The notes under the pieces were generated by a model. The model saw nothing but the letters and a program-made list of their open reading frames with translations. It was not told where the DNA came from and did not search any database. A DNA stretch of 23,333 nt from the NCBI GenBank assembly GCA_034436295.1, contig DAOTVT010000093.1, positions 1 through 23,333 on the forward strand. The letters run 5' to 3'. Every line of letters starts with the position of its first letter. Position 1 is the first letter of the stretch. This stretch comes from DTLA01 sp034436295. Lineage in GTDB: Bacteria; Chloroflexota; Anaerolineae; DTLA01. The position numbers and the translations under genes were made by a program. Below are positions 9,619 to 17,666 of this stretch, one piece after another.

Positions 9619-10017
9619 TCACTCCTCCGTGTTGACCTCGTCCGAGTCGGGGGTGCTGGCCCATCGGGAAGCCGTCAGGAGCAGCGCGCCGGCCACGAGG
9701 AGCGGCCCGCCCAGAAGCCCCAGGAGCACGGCCAGCCCCCACTGCGTTACCTCGCTGATGCTGGTGCTCCAGACGACCCATGTGGTGAAAAACACGCCCT
9801 CGGCGATGAGCAGGAGCGCGGCGGTCCGTTCCCACCTCAGCGAGATCGCCACCGTAAGCAGCAGCAGGCCCCCCGGCAGCAGGAGGTGGAGAATCCAGGA
9901 CAGCGCCGTGCCCTCCTCCCATGCCGAGGTGATGCCAAACCAGAGCCAGACCAGCGCCAATACGATCACGATGGAACGGGCCGCGATGCGCAGCCGCCGC
10001 AGGATCATCGCTTTCAT
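9619..10017 (-). CDS. Small four-helix membrane protein of unknown function
   Basis: A 132-aa protein with four predicted transmembrane segments (about residues 14-30, 41-58, 64-83 and 92-115). It has a positively charged N terminus (RRLRIAARS) and an acidic C-terminal tail (PDSDEVNTEE). I do not recognise a characterised family. The helices are Leu/Trp-rich with no obvious catalytic residue. The ATG at 10017 has GGAGGGGG close upstream; a second ATG three codons later (10008) is an alternative. A well-formed promoter lies at 10083-10055. It is first in the leftward group with the methyltransferase and lipoprotein, although a palindromic element interrupts the group. Confidence 0.78.
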   Translation of the reverse strand: MKAMILRRLRIAARSIVIVLALVWLWFGITSAWEEGTALSWILHLLLPGGLLLLTVAISLRWERTAALLLIAEGVFFTTWVVWSTSISEVTQWGLAVLLGLLGGPLLVAGALLLTASRWASTPDSDEVNTEE

Positions 10018-10054
10018 GTCCCCCTCCGCCACTGCAACAAACTCTGGCAGGTGA

Positions 10055-10083
10055 AGCATAGCACATCGGAGCGCCGAACGCAA
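10055..10083 (-). promoter_or_regulatory. Promoter of the membrane protein / methyltransferase group
   Basis: Minus strand TTGCGT (10083-10078), 17-bp spacer, TATGCT (10060-10055) preceded by TGC (extended -10). It gives a leader of about 30 nt. No equally good promoter is seen for the divergent degV gene in the rest of this gap (10084-10209). Confidence 0.6.
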
Positions 10084-10209
10084 GGCCCACCGGCGGCCTG
10101 GGGAGCAAGCGTCCCTTCGCGCGAGCGAGGCCACGCCCGCCCGCAACTCCGTGCCCGCTTCGGGGTTTGTATGTTGTGAACGCAATCGTAATAGGAGGAG
10201 GTATCGGAG

Positions 10210-11055
10210 ATGATCAAGATTCTTACCGACAGCACAGCAGACCTGCCCCCTGCGCTGCACGGCCATCCTCGCATTGACACCATCCCGCTCAAGGTGGTTA
10301 CGCCCCAGCGCACGTACCTGGACCGCGTAGATTTGGACACCCCCGAATTCCTGAACTTGCTGAAGAACTCTCCCACGCTGCCCACGACCTCGCAGCCCTC
10401 GGCGGGAGAGTTTGAGACGAAGTACCGGCAGATGTTGGACGGCGGCGCGGATGCGATCCTGTCCATCCACATCTCTAGCAAGTTGAGCGGCACCATCAGT
10501 TCCGCCCACGCGGCGCTGGAGACGTTGCGAGGCGCGCCGATCACGGTGTTTGATTCCCTGTCCACCTCCATCGGCCTGGGCATTCTGATCCAGCAGGCGG
10601 TGAAGGCCCTGGACGCGGGCGAGCCTCTCGCCGAAGTGGTCAAGGTGCTGGAAGTCATGCGCGACGCGATAAAGATCGGGTTTGTGGTGGATACCCTGGA
10701 GTACCTGCACAAGGGCGGGCGCATCGGCAGGGCCTCGGCGCTCATGGGCACGCTCCTCAACGTGAAGCCGGTGCTCACCCTCACCGGCGGCGCGATTGAG
10801 CCGCTGGACAAAGCGCGCTCCAAGCGCAAGGGCATAGAGCGCACCCTGGCCTACATCCAGGAGTCCATCGGCACCGAGCGCCCCATGGTCGCGGGCATCG
10901 CGCAACTGGAGACCGCAGAGGAGGCCGAGAGCGTCCGACAGGCGGTGCTGGACCGGTTCAACTGCAAGGATTGTTTCATCGCGGAACTCAGCCCCGTCAT
11001 CGGCACGCACACCGGCCCGGGCGTGGTCGGCATCGCGGGTTGCCCGCTGCCGTAA
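10210..11055 (+). CDS. DegV family fatty-acid-binding protein (FakB-like), paralogue 1
   Basis: A 281-aa soluble DegV protein. In the FakA/FakB system such proteins hold a fatty acid while the kinase FakA phosphorylates its carboxylate for phospholipid synthesis. Signatures seen: TDSTADLP at 6-13, TSQPS near residue 60, ISSKLSGTISSAH for carboxylate binding, the KGGRIGRASAL stretch and the C-terminal GTHTGPGVVGIAG loop. The ATG follows GGAGGAGG. No fakA gene is in the window. It precedes an ECF sigma gene but is separated from it by a strong terminator and promoter, so it is a separate transcript. Fatty-acid specificity cannot be inferred. Confidence 0.92.
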   Translation: MIKILTDSTADLPPALHGHPRIDTIPLKVVTPQRTYLDRVDLDTPEFLNLLKNSPTLPTTSQPSAGEFETKYRQMLDGGADAILSIHISSKLSGTISSAHAALETLRGAPITVFDSLSTSIGLGILIQQAVKALDAGEPLAEVVKVLEVMRDAIKIGFVVDTLEYLHKGGRIGRASALMGTLLNVKPVLTLTGGAIEPLDKARSKRKGIERTLAYIQESIGTERPMVAGIAQLETAEEAESVRQAVLDRFNCKDCFIAELSPVIGTHTGPGVVGIAGCPLP

Positions 11056-11073
11056 CGCCGGACTCGCGCACCC

Positions 11074-11107
11074 AAAAGCCGCCTGGGGACAGGCGGCTTT
11101 TCTTTTT
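11074..11107 (+). terminator. Terminator of degV paralogue 1
   Basis: Perfect 12-bp stem AAAAGCCGCCTG (11074-11085) / CAGGCGGCTTTT (11090-11101), GGGA tetraloop, continuing into CTTTTT. It separates degV 1 from the sigma factor gene. Confidence 0.9.
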
Positions 11108-11135
11108 GCCTTTTCGCGCCGCCTGGTGCTATACT
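11106..11135 (+). promoter_or_regulatory. Promoter of the ECF sigma-degV operon
   Basis: TTGCCT (11106-11111), 18-bp spacer, TATACT (11130-11135) preceded by TGC (extended -10). The -35 overlaps the T-tract of the preceding terminator. It looks like a housekeeping promoter rather than the AAC...GTC type expected for ECF autoregulation. Confidence 0.6.
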
Positions 11136-11180
11136 GCCCCTGCACACACCGCGCAACCAACCTTCGGAGAAAGTGTTCTC

Positions 11181-11813
11181 ATGAGTGGAAAAAGGCAGCC
11201 GGAGAATCAGGGCGAACAGGCGGAGCCGCTATCCGATTCCTGCCTGATTGAGCGCGCAAAAACTGACCCGGAAGCCTTCGGGATTCTGTACGAACGGTAC
11301 GTGGATCGCATCTACTCGTACGTTTACTACCGAACAGGGAATCAGGCCGACGCCGAAGACCTGACGGCCAGGACCTTCTATCGGGCGATGCAGCACATTC
11401 GCCACTACGAGGAGAGGGGGCTGCCGTTTTCGGCGTGGCTGTACCGCATCGCCCACAACCTGGTGGCCAACTGGCACCGCGACCGCGGCAAACGCCAGAT
11501 GGTCTCGCTGGACGAACTGTACTCGCTGACCCTGGGCGAGGGGCCGGAGCGCATGGCGGAAAAACGCGAGCGCACGGAGACGCTGCTCCGTGTGATACGG
11601 AGCCTGCCGCCCGAGCGCCAGGAACTGCTGATTCTCAAGTTTGTGGAGCATCTTTCCAACGCCGAAATCGGCAAGATTATGGGACGCAGCGAGGGGGCCA
11701 TCAAGTCGCTGTATCATCGGACGCTTCTCTCACTGCGAGAACTTTATGAAGAACTAGAAACAGGAGGTCTCCTCGCGAATGAGCAACAAAGGAATTCGCA
11801 TCGTAACGGATAG
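11181..11813 (+). CDS. RNA polymerase sigma factor, ECF subfamily
   Basis: A 210-aa sigma-70-family factor with only regions 2 and 4. Region 2 spans about residues 30-102 (AFGILYERYVDRIYSYV, DAEDLTARTFYRAM, FSAWLYRIAHNLVANW). Region 4 spans about 136-190 (SLPPERQELLILKFVEHLSNAEIG, then helix-turn-helix MGRSEGAIKSLYHRTLLSLR). The ATG at 11181 has CGGAGA upstream and fits the domain start. The C-terminal ~20 residues are coded by the stretch that holds the ribosome site and first 35 bases of degV 2, so the genes overlap and are probably translationally coupled. No classical zinc-binding anti-sigma gene follows; the small membrane protein two genes downstream is the nearest candidate. Confidence 0.93.
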   Translation: MSGKRQPENQGEQAEPLSDSCLIERAKTDPEAFGILYERYVDRIYSYVYYRTGNQADAEDLTARTFYRAMQHIRHYEERGLPFSAWLYRIAHNLVANWHRDRGKRQMVSLDELYSLTLGEGPERMAEKRERTETLLRVIRSLPPERQELLILKFVEHLSNAEIGKIMGRSEGAIKSLYHRTLLSLRELYEELETGGLLANEQQRNSHRNG

Positions 11814-12624
11814 CGCGTCCACCATACCGCCGGAATTGGCGAAGCAACTGGACATTGAGATCGTGCCCATCAGCCTGACCGTGGGCGACCGGACCATGGA
11901 CGATGGCGAGTTGTCCCCCGATGAACTCTATGAGAAAATGCGACAGGGGATTGTCGCGCGGACTTCGCAGCCCGCGCCTGGGCGCTTCGCGGAGGTGTAC
12001 GAGCGCCTGCGCGGCATCGCCTCGTCGGTCATCTCCATCCACATCACCAGCCAGCACAGCGGCACGTGCCAGTCGGCGGCGCTGGCCGCATCCATGTTCC
12101 CCGACATGGACATTGAGATCGTGGACTCCAGGGGCATCTCGCTGGGCACCGGTTACCTGGTCATTCGGGCCGCCCAGATGGCCAAGCAGGGCTTGAGCAA
12201 GGAAGAGATTCTGGCCGCCATCAACGATATGAAAGAGAAGATTCACACCTTCTGCACCGTGTCCACGGTCAAGTACCTGCAGATGGGCGGGCGGCTGGGC
12301 TGGGTCGCGGGCACGCTGGCGACGGTTCTGGACATCAAGCCTGTCATGAGCGTGCGCGACGGCACGCTGGGGCTGATGGCCAAGGTGCGCACGCGCGCTC
12401 GCTCGCTGGACGCCATCATCCAGGCCACCGTGGCGGCGCTTCAGAACGCGCGCGACCGGCAGATCGCCGTGATCCACGCCGGCGCGCTGGAAGAGGCGCG
12501 CCAGGTCAAGGAGCGCCTGGAGCAGTTGATCGGGGACAGAGTGGCTTTCCTGCTGGAGGCTCCGACCGTTCTGGCGGTGCACGGCGGGCCGGGGCTTCTG
12601 GGCATCGTCTCGTATGGCGCGTAG
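11779..12624 (+). CDS. DegV family fatty-acid-binding protein (FakB-like), paralogue 2
   Basis: A 281-aa DegV protein, the same length as paralogue 1 but well diverged. Seen: TDSASTIPPELA at 11-22 of the fold start, RTSQPAPGRF, HITSQHSGTCQSA (carboxylate-binding loop), YLQMGGRLG and the C-terminal VHGGPGLLGIVSYG. GGAGGT sits 10 bp before the ATG, inside the end of the sigma factor gene (35-bp overlap). Co-transcription with an ECF sigma factor is unusual for this family and suggests that fatty-acid binding or membrane lipid state is tied to this regulon. That link is inference. Confidence 0.92.
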   Translation: MSNKGIRIVTDSASTIPPELAKQLDIEIVPISLTVGDRTMDDGELSPDELYEKMRQGIVARTSQPAPGRFAEVYERLRGIASSVISIHITSQHSGTCQSAALAASMFPDMDIEIVDSRGISLGTGYLVIRAAQMAKQGLSKEEILAAINDMKEKIHTFCTVSTVKYLQMGGRLGWVAGTLATVLDIKPVMSVRDGTLGLMAKVRTRARSLDAIIQATVAALQNARDRQIAVIHAGALEEARQVKERLEQLIGDRVAFLLEAPTVLAVHGGPGLLGIVSYGA

Positions 12625-12657
12625 TGGGGGCATCCCCGTCGCGCGATGTGAAAGTCT

Positions 12658-12924
12658 ATGATAGCACGCGAGCAAACGGAGATCGGTGGTATTCTGGCGA
12701 ACATGGAAAAGGACGTTCAGCGCCTTCTGACGCCGGTGCAGCCCGTGCCTGCGTTCCGCGAGCGGCTACGTGAAGTGCTGATGGCCGCGGCCGCGACGGG
12801 GGCATGCGAAGTGCGGCTGCGGCCTCGGCCGCGACTGCACGTCTGGGTGTTGTTGGCGTCCGGCCTGGCGCTGGCCGCGTTCCTCGGGCAATACTTCCTG
12901 CGCCTGCTGCGACGCCCGCAGTAG
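12658..12924 (+). CDS. Small single-pass membrane protein, possible anti-sigma-like partner
   Basis: An 88-aa protein, or 73 aa if the internal ATG at 12703 is used; neither start has a strong ribosome site. Residues 17-58 are a charged, cytosolic-looking segment (MEKDVQRLLTPVQPVPAFRE, then RLREVL). Residues ~61-81 form one transmembrane helix, ending in RLLRR. It lies 33 bp after degV 2 with no terminator between and ends before a strong terminator, so it probably belongs to the sigma factor operon. The shape (short cytosolic N-terminal part, one C-terminal helix) recalls small anti-sigma factors, but no zinc motif or conserved domain is visible, so the role is a guess. Confidence 0.6.
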   Translation: MIAREQTEIGGILANMEKDVQRLLTPVQPVPAFRERLREVLMAAAATGACEVRLRPRPRLHVWVLLASGLALAAFLGQYFLRLLRRPQ

Positions 12925-12941
12925 AAGCGCGATTGTGAAAC

Positions 12942-12978
12942 AAAAGGAGCAGGACGGGGCGCCTGTCCTGCTCCTTTT
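12942..12978. terminator. Bidirectional terminator
   Basis: 14-bp stem AAAAGGAGCAGGAC (12942-12955) / GTCCTGCTCCTTTT (12965-12978) with a 9-nt loop. T-runs follow on both strands (CTCCTTTTCG on plus, CTCCTTTTGTTTC on minus), so it can end both the sigma-degV operon and the convergent pepA transcript. Confidence 0.85.
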
Positions 12979-12994
12979 CGCGTTCGGCCCTGTC

Positions 12995-13087
12995 TCGGTT
13001 CCAAAGTTTGTTGGTCGCGCCATGCGTAGGTGCGGCGCATTTCCGAAAGTGCGTCGCACCTAGGTTGCCGACATCGGATGGAGCCGA
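12995..13087. repeat. Nested inverted-repeat element, copy 3
   Basis: Same plan as copy 2. Outer CGGTTCCA (12997-13004) / TGGAGCCG (13079-13086, one mismatch), middle TGTTGG (13009-13014) / CCGACA, inner AGGTGCGGCGCATTT (13028-13042) / AAGTGCGTCGCACCT (13047-13061) around CCGA. The left half TTCCAAAGT.TGTTGGTCGCGCCATG is nearly identical to copy 2, the right half less so. It lies between two convergent genes, downstream of the shared terminator. Confidence 0.88.
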
Positions 13088-13120
13088 ATCTCGGTCCTCA
13101 CGTTCGGCTGGCGCGACGGG

Positions 13121-14626
13121 CTATTTCCAGTCCCGCAGCATCTGCACCAGCAGGCGCACGCCGAAGCCGGTGCCGCCCTTGGGCTGGTAGGGCGCGTCCT
13201 TCTCGGTGGAGGCCGGCCCCGCGATGTCCAGGTGCGCCCAGGGCATGCCCTCGGCGAACTTCTCCAGGAACTTGGCGGCGGTGATGGACCCTGCCGGGCG
13301 GCCGCCGGTATTCTTCACATCGGCCACGTCGCTCTTGATCTGCTCGGCGTACTCGTCCCACAGGGGCATGCGCCAGACCTTCTCGTTGGTGGCCTTGGCC
13401 GCGGCCTCAATGCGGGCCGCGAGGGAGTCGTCGTTGGAGAACAATCCAGCGACGAAGGTTCCCAGCGCCACGACGCACGAGCCGGTGAGCGTCGCCAAAT
13501 CCACCACCCCCGCGGGCTGATACCGCTGGGCGTAGCCCAGGGCGTCGGCGAGGATGAGGCGGCCCTCGGCGTCGGTGCTGATGACCTCTATCGTCTTGCC
13601 GGTGATGGCTTTGACCACATCGCCGGGCTTGTAGGCGGTGCCGCTGGGCAGGTTCTCGGTGGCGGGCACGAGGCCGATGACGCGGCGGGGAATCTTCAGC
13701 GCGGCGGCGGCGCGCAGGGCGCCGAATACGGCAGCCGCGCCGGCCATGTCGCCCTTCATCTTCTCCATGCCGTCGCTGGGCTTGATGGAGATGCCGCCGC
13801 TGTCAAAGGTCAGCCCCTTGCCGATGAGGACGATCGGCGCGTTGTCGTCGCTGCGGCCGTTGTGCTCCAGGATGATGAAGCGCGGCTCCTGCGCGCTGCC
13901 CTGCGCCACGCCCAGCAGCGCGCCCATGCCCAGGGTGCGCATCTCCGCCGGGCCCAGCGCCTGGAACTTCAGGCCGTAGGTCTTGGCCATGCGGCGGGCT
14001 TCGTCGGCCAGGATGGACGGCGTGGCGTAGTTGGCGGGCTGGTTGACCAGGTCGCGCGCCCAGTTGACGGCCTCGGCCACCTGCACGCCGGCCGCCGCGC
14101 CCTCTTTGGCCGGTTGGACGCTCTCCTCGCCCATCACGACGATGGAGACTTTCTCCAGTTCGCGCTCATCCTCGGCGTCCTTCTTCTCGGTCATGTGCTG
14201 GGTGAAGCGGTACTGCGACAGGATGGTGCCCTCGGCCACGGCCTGGGCCGCCTGGGCCGTGTCAAGGCCGGCCGCGCCCGCGCCGTGCACGATGGTGGAA
14301 TAGCGGGTGATGCCCAGCGAGTGCGCCTTGCGGGCGGCTGTCGCGGCCACCTGTCGGACTTTGTCCAAGTCAAACTCTTCGCGCTTCCCAAGCCCGACGA
14401 TGAGGACGCGCTTGGCGGGGATGGCCCCGCGCGTGTACAGCAGCGCGGTGTCGTTCAGTTTGCCCTTGAAATCCCCCGAGGCGATGAGGTCGGCGATCTG
14501 GCCGCCGAGCGCCTTGTCCACCGCGCCCGTGGCGCCTGCCGGTTCGCTCACCCCCTCAAACAAGTTCACCACGATAAGTTCGGTCTGTTCCTCCTGGATC
14601 GCTCCACGCTTGACCTCAATGTTCAC
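13121..14626 (-). CDS. pepA: Leucyl aminopeptidase PepA (M17 family)
   Basis: Cytosolic two-metal exopeptidase releasing N-terminal residues, hexameric in the family. Counting from a GTG start at 14626 (501 aa), the metal ligands and catalytic residues are Lys270, Asp275, Asp293, Asp352 and Glu354, with Lys282 and Arg356, all in the conserved blocks IGKGLTFDSGGISIKP and STDAEGRLILADAL. These numbers coincide with the Escherichia coli enzyme. The first residue of the usual NTDAEGRL signature is Ser instead of Asn. The GTG is chosen because AAGGAGG sits just ahead of it; the in-frame ATG 17 codons upstream lacks a ribosome site. It is the last gene of the yqeY-pgpH-ybeY-dgkA group, 78 bp after dgkA. 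Confidence 0.95.
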   Translation of the reverse strand: MNIEVKRGAIQEEQTELIVVNLFEGVSEPAGATGAVDKALGGQIADLIASGDFKGKLNDTALLYTRGAIPAKRVLIVGLGKREEFDLDKVRQVAATAARKAHSLGITRYSTIVHGAGAAGLDTAQAAQAVAEGTILSQYRFTQHMTEKKDAEDERELEKVSIVVMGEESVQPAKEGAAAGVQVAEAVNWARDLVNQPANYATPSILADEARRMAKTYGLKFQALGPAEMRTLGMGALLGVAQGSAQEPRFIILEHNGRSDDNAPIVLIGKGLTFDSGGISIKPSDGMEKMKGDMAGAAAVFGALRAAAALKIPRRVIGLVPATENLPSGTAYKPGDVVKAITGKTIEVISTDAEGRLILADALGYAQRYQPAGVVDLATLTGSCVVALGTFVAGLFSNDDSLAARIEAAAKATNEKVWRMPLWDEYAEQIKSDVADVKNTGGRPAGSITAAKFLEKFAEGMPWAHLDIAGPASTEKDAPYQPKGGTGFGVRLLVQMLRDWK

Positions 14627-14704
14627 GGAGACCTCCTTACGCGAAATGGTAGTCTGGAATGCAGGGCACGCGGACACCGCTGTTTGCCGAACACGCGCGA
14701 CAAC

Positions 14705-15073
14705 CTACCGGGCAATCTGCTCCAGCAGCGGCGGCCCAAAGATCAGCAGCCCAATAATAACCGACATGATGGATAAGAGCAAAACTGCCCCGGCCGACGC
14801 GTCCTTGGCCAGTTTCGCCAGTGCGTGGTAGCCCGGATGCGCCAAATCTACCAGCGCCTCCACCGCCGAGTTGAAGCACTCGGCCGCGAGGACTAGCCCA
14901 ATGGTCAGGACGAGGATGGCCCAGTCCGAAGGCGGCAGGCGAAGCACGACAGCCAGCACGACCACCGCCAGGGCGATGGCCGCCTCTACGCGGGCGTTGC
15001 GCTGCGTTCGCCACACGGCCCAGAGGCCGGCAAAGGCATTTGCGAAACTGCGTGTCATGTTCGGGTTTTTCAA
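14705..15073 (-). CDS. dgkA: DgkA-type diacylglycerol/undecaprenol kinase
   Basis: Small integral membrane kinase of the prokaryotic DAGK family. In Gram-positive bacteria such proteins phosphorylate undecaprenol to feed the lipid carrier pool. Three hydrophobic segments are seen. The conserved block AECFNSAVEALVDL followed by AKLAKDASAGAVLL carries the catalytic Glu and the lipid/ATP-binding residues; the typical NTAIE is NSAVE here. Length is 122 aa from a TTG at 15073, which has GAGGG about 8 bp upstream. An ATG at 15058 (117 aa) lacks a ribosome site, so TTG is preferred with modest confidence. It follows ybeY by 10 bp. With UppP elsewhere in the window, it would serve the same undecaprenyl phosphate pool. 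Confidence 0.9.
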   Translation of the reverse strand: MKNPNMTRSFANAFAGLWAVWRTQRNARVEAAIALAVVVLAVVLRLPPSDWAILVLTIGLVLAAECFNSAVEALVDLAHPGYHALAKLAKDASAGAVLLLSIMSVIIGLLIFGPPLLEQIAR

Positions 15074-15083
15074 TTCGCGGCCC

Positions 15084-15533
15084 TCACGCTTTCAGCATCT
15101 CCAAGATTGCATCCTGCCGCGCCCACATCTGGCGTTGCGCCGCTTCGGTGTGGTGGTCGTAGCCGAGCAGGTGCAGAATCCCGTGCACCAGCAGCAACTG
15201 GAGTTCGGTCTTGACAGGCACATTGCGTTCCTGGGCCTGGGCCTCGGCGCGTTCCAGCGAGATGACGATGTCGCCGAGGTAGGCCGGCTCGCCCGGCGCC
15301 AGGACGAAGGGCCCCGGCTTCTCCTCGCCGAAGGCCAGCACGTCCGTCGGCTCGTCCAGGCCCCGGAAGTCGCGGTTGAGCGCCTGGATGCTCTCGTCGT
15401 CGGTGATGACGACGGCCATGTCGGGCAATTCGGTGAGCCCCTCGGCGCGCATGATGGCCTCGGCCCATCTGCGAATCTCGGCCTTTTGCACCTTGCGGCG
15501 CAGCGCGGGCGCCACTTGTACGTCAATGGTCAT
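15084..15533 (-). CDS. ybeY: Endoribonuclease YbeY (rRNA maturation factor)
   Basis: A 149-aa single-strand-specific endoribonuclease involved in 16S rRNA 3' maturation and ribosome quality control. The zinc motif is HGILHLLGYDH, with His117, His121 and His127. The upstream block ALNRDFRGLDEPTDVLAF is also the family pattern. Its ATG lies inside the end of pgpH (11-bp overlap), indicating translational coupling, and dgkA follows by 10 bp. The pgpH-ybeY-dgkA order is the conserved order of many Gram-positive genomes. Confidence 0.95.
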   Translation of the reverse strand: MTIDVQVAPALRRKVQKAEIRRWAEAIMRAEGLTELPDMAVVITDDESIQALNRDFRGLDEPTDVLAFGEEKPGPFVLAPGEPAYLGDIVISLERAEAQAQERNVPVKTELQLLLVHGILHLLGYDHHTEAAQRQMWARQDAILEMLKA

Positions 15534-17643
15534 TCTCGTTCCTGCCTTTCTGCTCTTGGCCGGGGTACCGGATGCGAGGATGGAAGACGCCCTGCAACGT
15601 AGTGGTAAAGGCGTTCTGGATCTCGTTCAGGTCGCGGAGCGTGAGGTCGCTGTCGGCCAGTTGGCCGCTCTCCATCCGTTCGGCGATGATTTTGCGGACG
15701 ATGGTTTCTATCTCCTCGGCCGTTGCGGGCCGCAGGCTCCGCACCGTCGCCTCACAGGCGTCGGCGAGCATGAGGATGGCCGTCTCCTTGCTGCGCGGCT
15801 TCGGCCCCGGGTACTGGAATCGCGCGGGGTCGGGGTTGGGGTTGTCGGCGCCCGCTGATTCTCGGGCGCGCTCGTAGAAATACGTGGCCAGCATCGTCCC
15901 GTGATGCTCGGCGATGAAGTCCACGATGCGCCTGGGCAGATTGTACTTCCTGGCCAGGTCTATCCCGTCCTTGACGTGGCTCACGATGATGTGGGCGCTG
16001 GTCTCGGGGTCCAGGCGGTCGTGGATGTTCTGGCCGTCGGTCTGATTGTCCACGAAGAAGTAGGGCCGCAGGGTCTTGCCGATGTCGTGGTAGTACGCGC
16101 CGACGCGCGCCAGGATCGGGTCGGCGCCGACGCGCTCGGCGGCTTCCTCGGCCAGGTTGCTCACCAGGATGCTGTGATGGTACGTCCCTGGCGCTTTGAG
16201 CAGCAACTGGCGCATGAGGGGATGGGTGGGGCGCGCCAGGTCCACAAGTCGGAGGGTCGTCGGGATGTCCAGCAGGTTGCCCAGCGCCAGGTAGCCCAGG
16301 AGCGCGATCATGGAGGCCAGCCCGCCGTTCAGCAGCCCCGCGCCGAAAAGCGTGGCCAGGCCGACCCAGTCGTACCGCTGGCCGGGCAGCCGAAAGGCCA
16401 GGATCGTCAGCCAGTTCGCCAGGGTCGCCAACATGCCCGCGAAGACGAAGACGTTGAGGCGCTCCACGCGCTGGACGGCCAGGATGGCGGCCACGGACCC
16501 CGCGAAGACGTACACCGCGAGTTCCAGGTTCCCCCCGCTTATCGCGCCCACCAGCACGCTCAACAGCACGGACGAGAAGACCGCCGCCTGCGTGTCAAAC
16601 AGCGTGCTGATGATGAGGCCCATCGCCGCGCCCGGGAATAGGTACGGGAGCACGGTGTGCCCGGGAACCATCAGGCGGGCGGTCGCCGTGAAGCCGAGGA
16701 ACAGCACCGAGGTTATCAGCAAGGAGTGTTGCTCGTTCCACAGGTCGCGGGCGCGCACCGAAAGATACGACCCCAGCAGGACGGTGGTCAACGCGGCCAG
16801 CAGCGCATTGCCCAGCACGTCCTGCCACTTGATTTGCGGGCGCAAGAGGCCCAGCGCCTCCAGAATCTCCATGTCCAGAGGCTCCACGAGATCCCCTTCC
16901 CGCACGATGGTCTGCCCTTGGGCCACGGTCATGGCGACAGGCTCCACGTTCTCGCGGGCCTGGAGGCGCGCGTTCTGCGTCTCGCGGGCATTGAGAAACG
17001 TGTTCGCCTTGACCAGGTTCCGCACAAAGGCCACGACCGCCTGCGTCTGCGTCTCGGTGAGGGTGAGCCGCACCAGCGCTGGGATGCGGTTTCTCACCTC
17101 GTTGACATCCGACGGGCGAATGGCCTCGCGCATGACGCTGTCCAGCACCCTTTCGGCCTCGGCCTGCGTCGTCTCCCACTCCGCATCGGAGAACGAGAGG
17201 ATGAGATTCGCCAGGTCCTCGGACAGGGCCAGGTCGGAGATGGAGGTGAGGGCGCGGATTTTCTCGGCGTCGGAAGCGTAGGGGTCGGCGCGCACCGATC
17301 CGATGAAGTCCAGAATCTGGCGCAGGCGAAGGGTCTGTTGGCGGCCGATCTTGGGATCGGGCGGGTCGTAAACGTCTCGGACCGCCTGCTCGGCCTGGGC
17401 GCGTGCCTTCTCCGTGAGCACCTGGCTCACGAACGTGATCTGCCTGGGCGCGCGTATGTCCGCGGGGCTGACCTGCCCAGCCTGGAGTTCCACCTGCCCC
17501 ACGGGGAGCAACTCAAAGATGAGGAGCAGGCTCAACAAGATGCCGAAGATCACTCCCCAAACCACCCCGCGCAGGACAAGCGTCCCGCGGTGGGAGTGCG
17601 AACGGCCGTTTGCGGTTTCGGCAGCGGTAGCCTGGGTGGTCAT
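15523..17643 (-). CDS. pgpH: 7TM-HD family phosphodiesterase (PgpH/YqfF-like)
   Basis: A 706-aa membrane protein. Family members such as Listeria PgpH hydrolyse cyclic di-AMP to pApA. Order of parts: a cytosolic N terminus, one transmembrane helix (~22-46), an extracytoplasmic 7TMR-HDED domain (~50-270), seven transmembrane helices (~275-460) and a cytosolic HD domain (~480-690). The HD residues are all visible: His490 in YHHSILV, His519-Asp520 in YYHDIGK, His556, His580-His581 and Asp628 in MLADACEA. The ATG has a rather distant GAGGGAG. It follows yqeY by 23 bp and overlaps ybeY. A diadenylate cyclase is not in the window, and phoH, the usual upstream neighbour, is absent. Confidence 0.93.
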   Translation of the reverse strand: MTTQATAAETANGRSHSHRGTLVLRGVVWGVIFGILLSLLLIFELLPVGQVELQAGQVSPADIRAPRQITFVSQVLTEKARAQAEQAVRDVYDPPDPKIGRQQTLRLRQILDFIGSVRADPYASDAEKIRALTSISDLALSEDLANLILSFSDAEWETTQAEAERVLDSVMREAIRPSDVNEVRNRIPALVRLTLTETQTQAVVAFVRNLVKANTFLNARETQNARLQARENVEPVAMTVAQGQTIVREGDLVEPLDMEILEALGLLRPQIKWQDVLGNALLAALTTVLLGSYLSVRARDLWNEQHSLLITSVLFLGFTATARLMVPGHTVLPYLFPGAAMGLIISTLFDTQAAVFSSVLLSVLVGAISGGNLELAVYVFAGSVAAILAVQRVERLNVFVFAGMLATLANWLTILAFRLPGQRYDWVGLATLFGAGLLNGGLASMIALLGYLALGNLLDIPTTLRLVDLARPTHPLMRQLLLKAPGTYHHSILVSNLAEEAAERVGADPILARVGAYYHDIGKTLRPYFFVDNQTDGQNIHDRLDPETSAHIIVSHVKDGIDLARKYNLPRRIVDFIAEHHGTMLATYFYERARESAGADNPNPDPARFQYPGPKPRSKETAILMLADACEATVRSLRPATAEEIETIVRKIIAERMESGQLADSDLTLRDLNEIQNAFTTTLQGVFHPRIRYPGQEQKGRNENDH

Positions 17644-17666
17644 GTGCGGGCCAACCGTCTCCCTCG

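Noticed and set aside
9619..11160. A 513-codon minus-strand frame covering degV 1
   Set aside because: Only its last 132 codons (from 10017) have a ribosome site, promoter and membrane-protein character. The rest is antisense to degV.
12655..12700. A separate promoter (TATGAT or TATTCT) for the small membrane protein
   Set aside because: No acceptable -35 is found at the right distance, and the gene lies only 33 bp after degV 2 without a terminator between.
13232..14776. A 514-codon plus-strand frame opposite pepA
   Set aside because: Shadow of pepA; the pepA strand carries all catalytic motifs in order.
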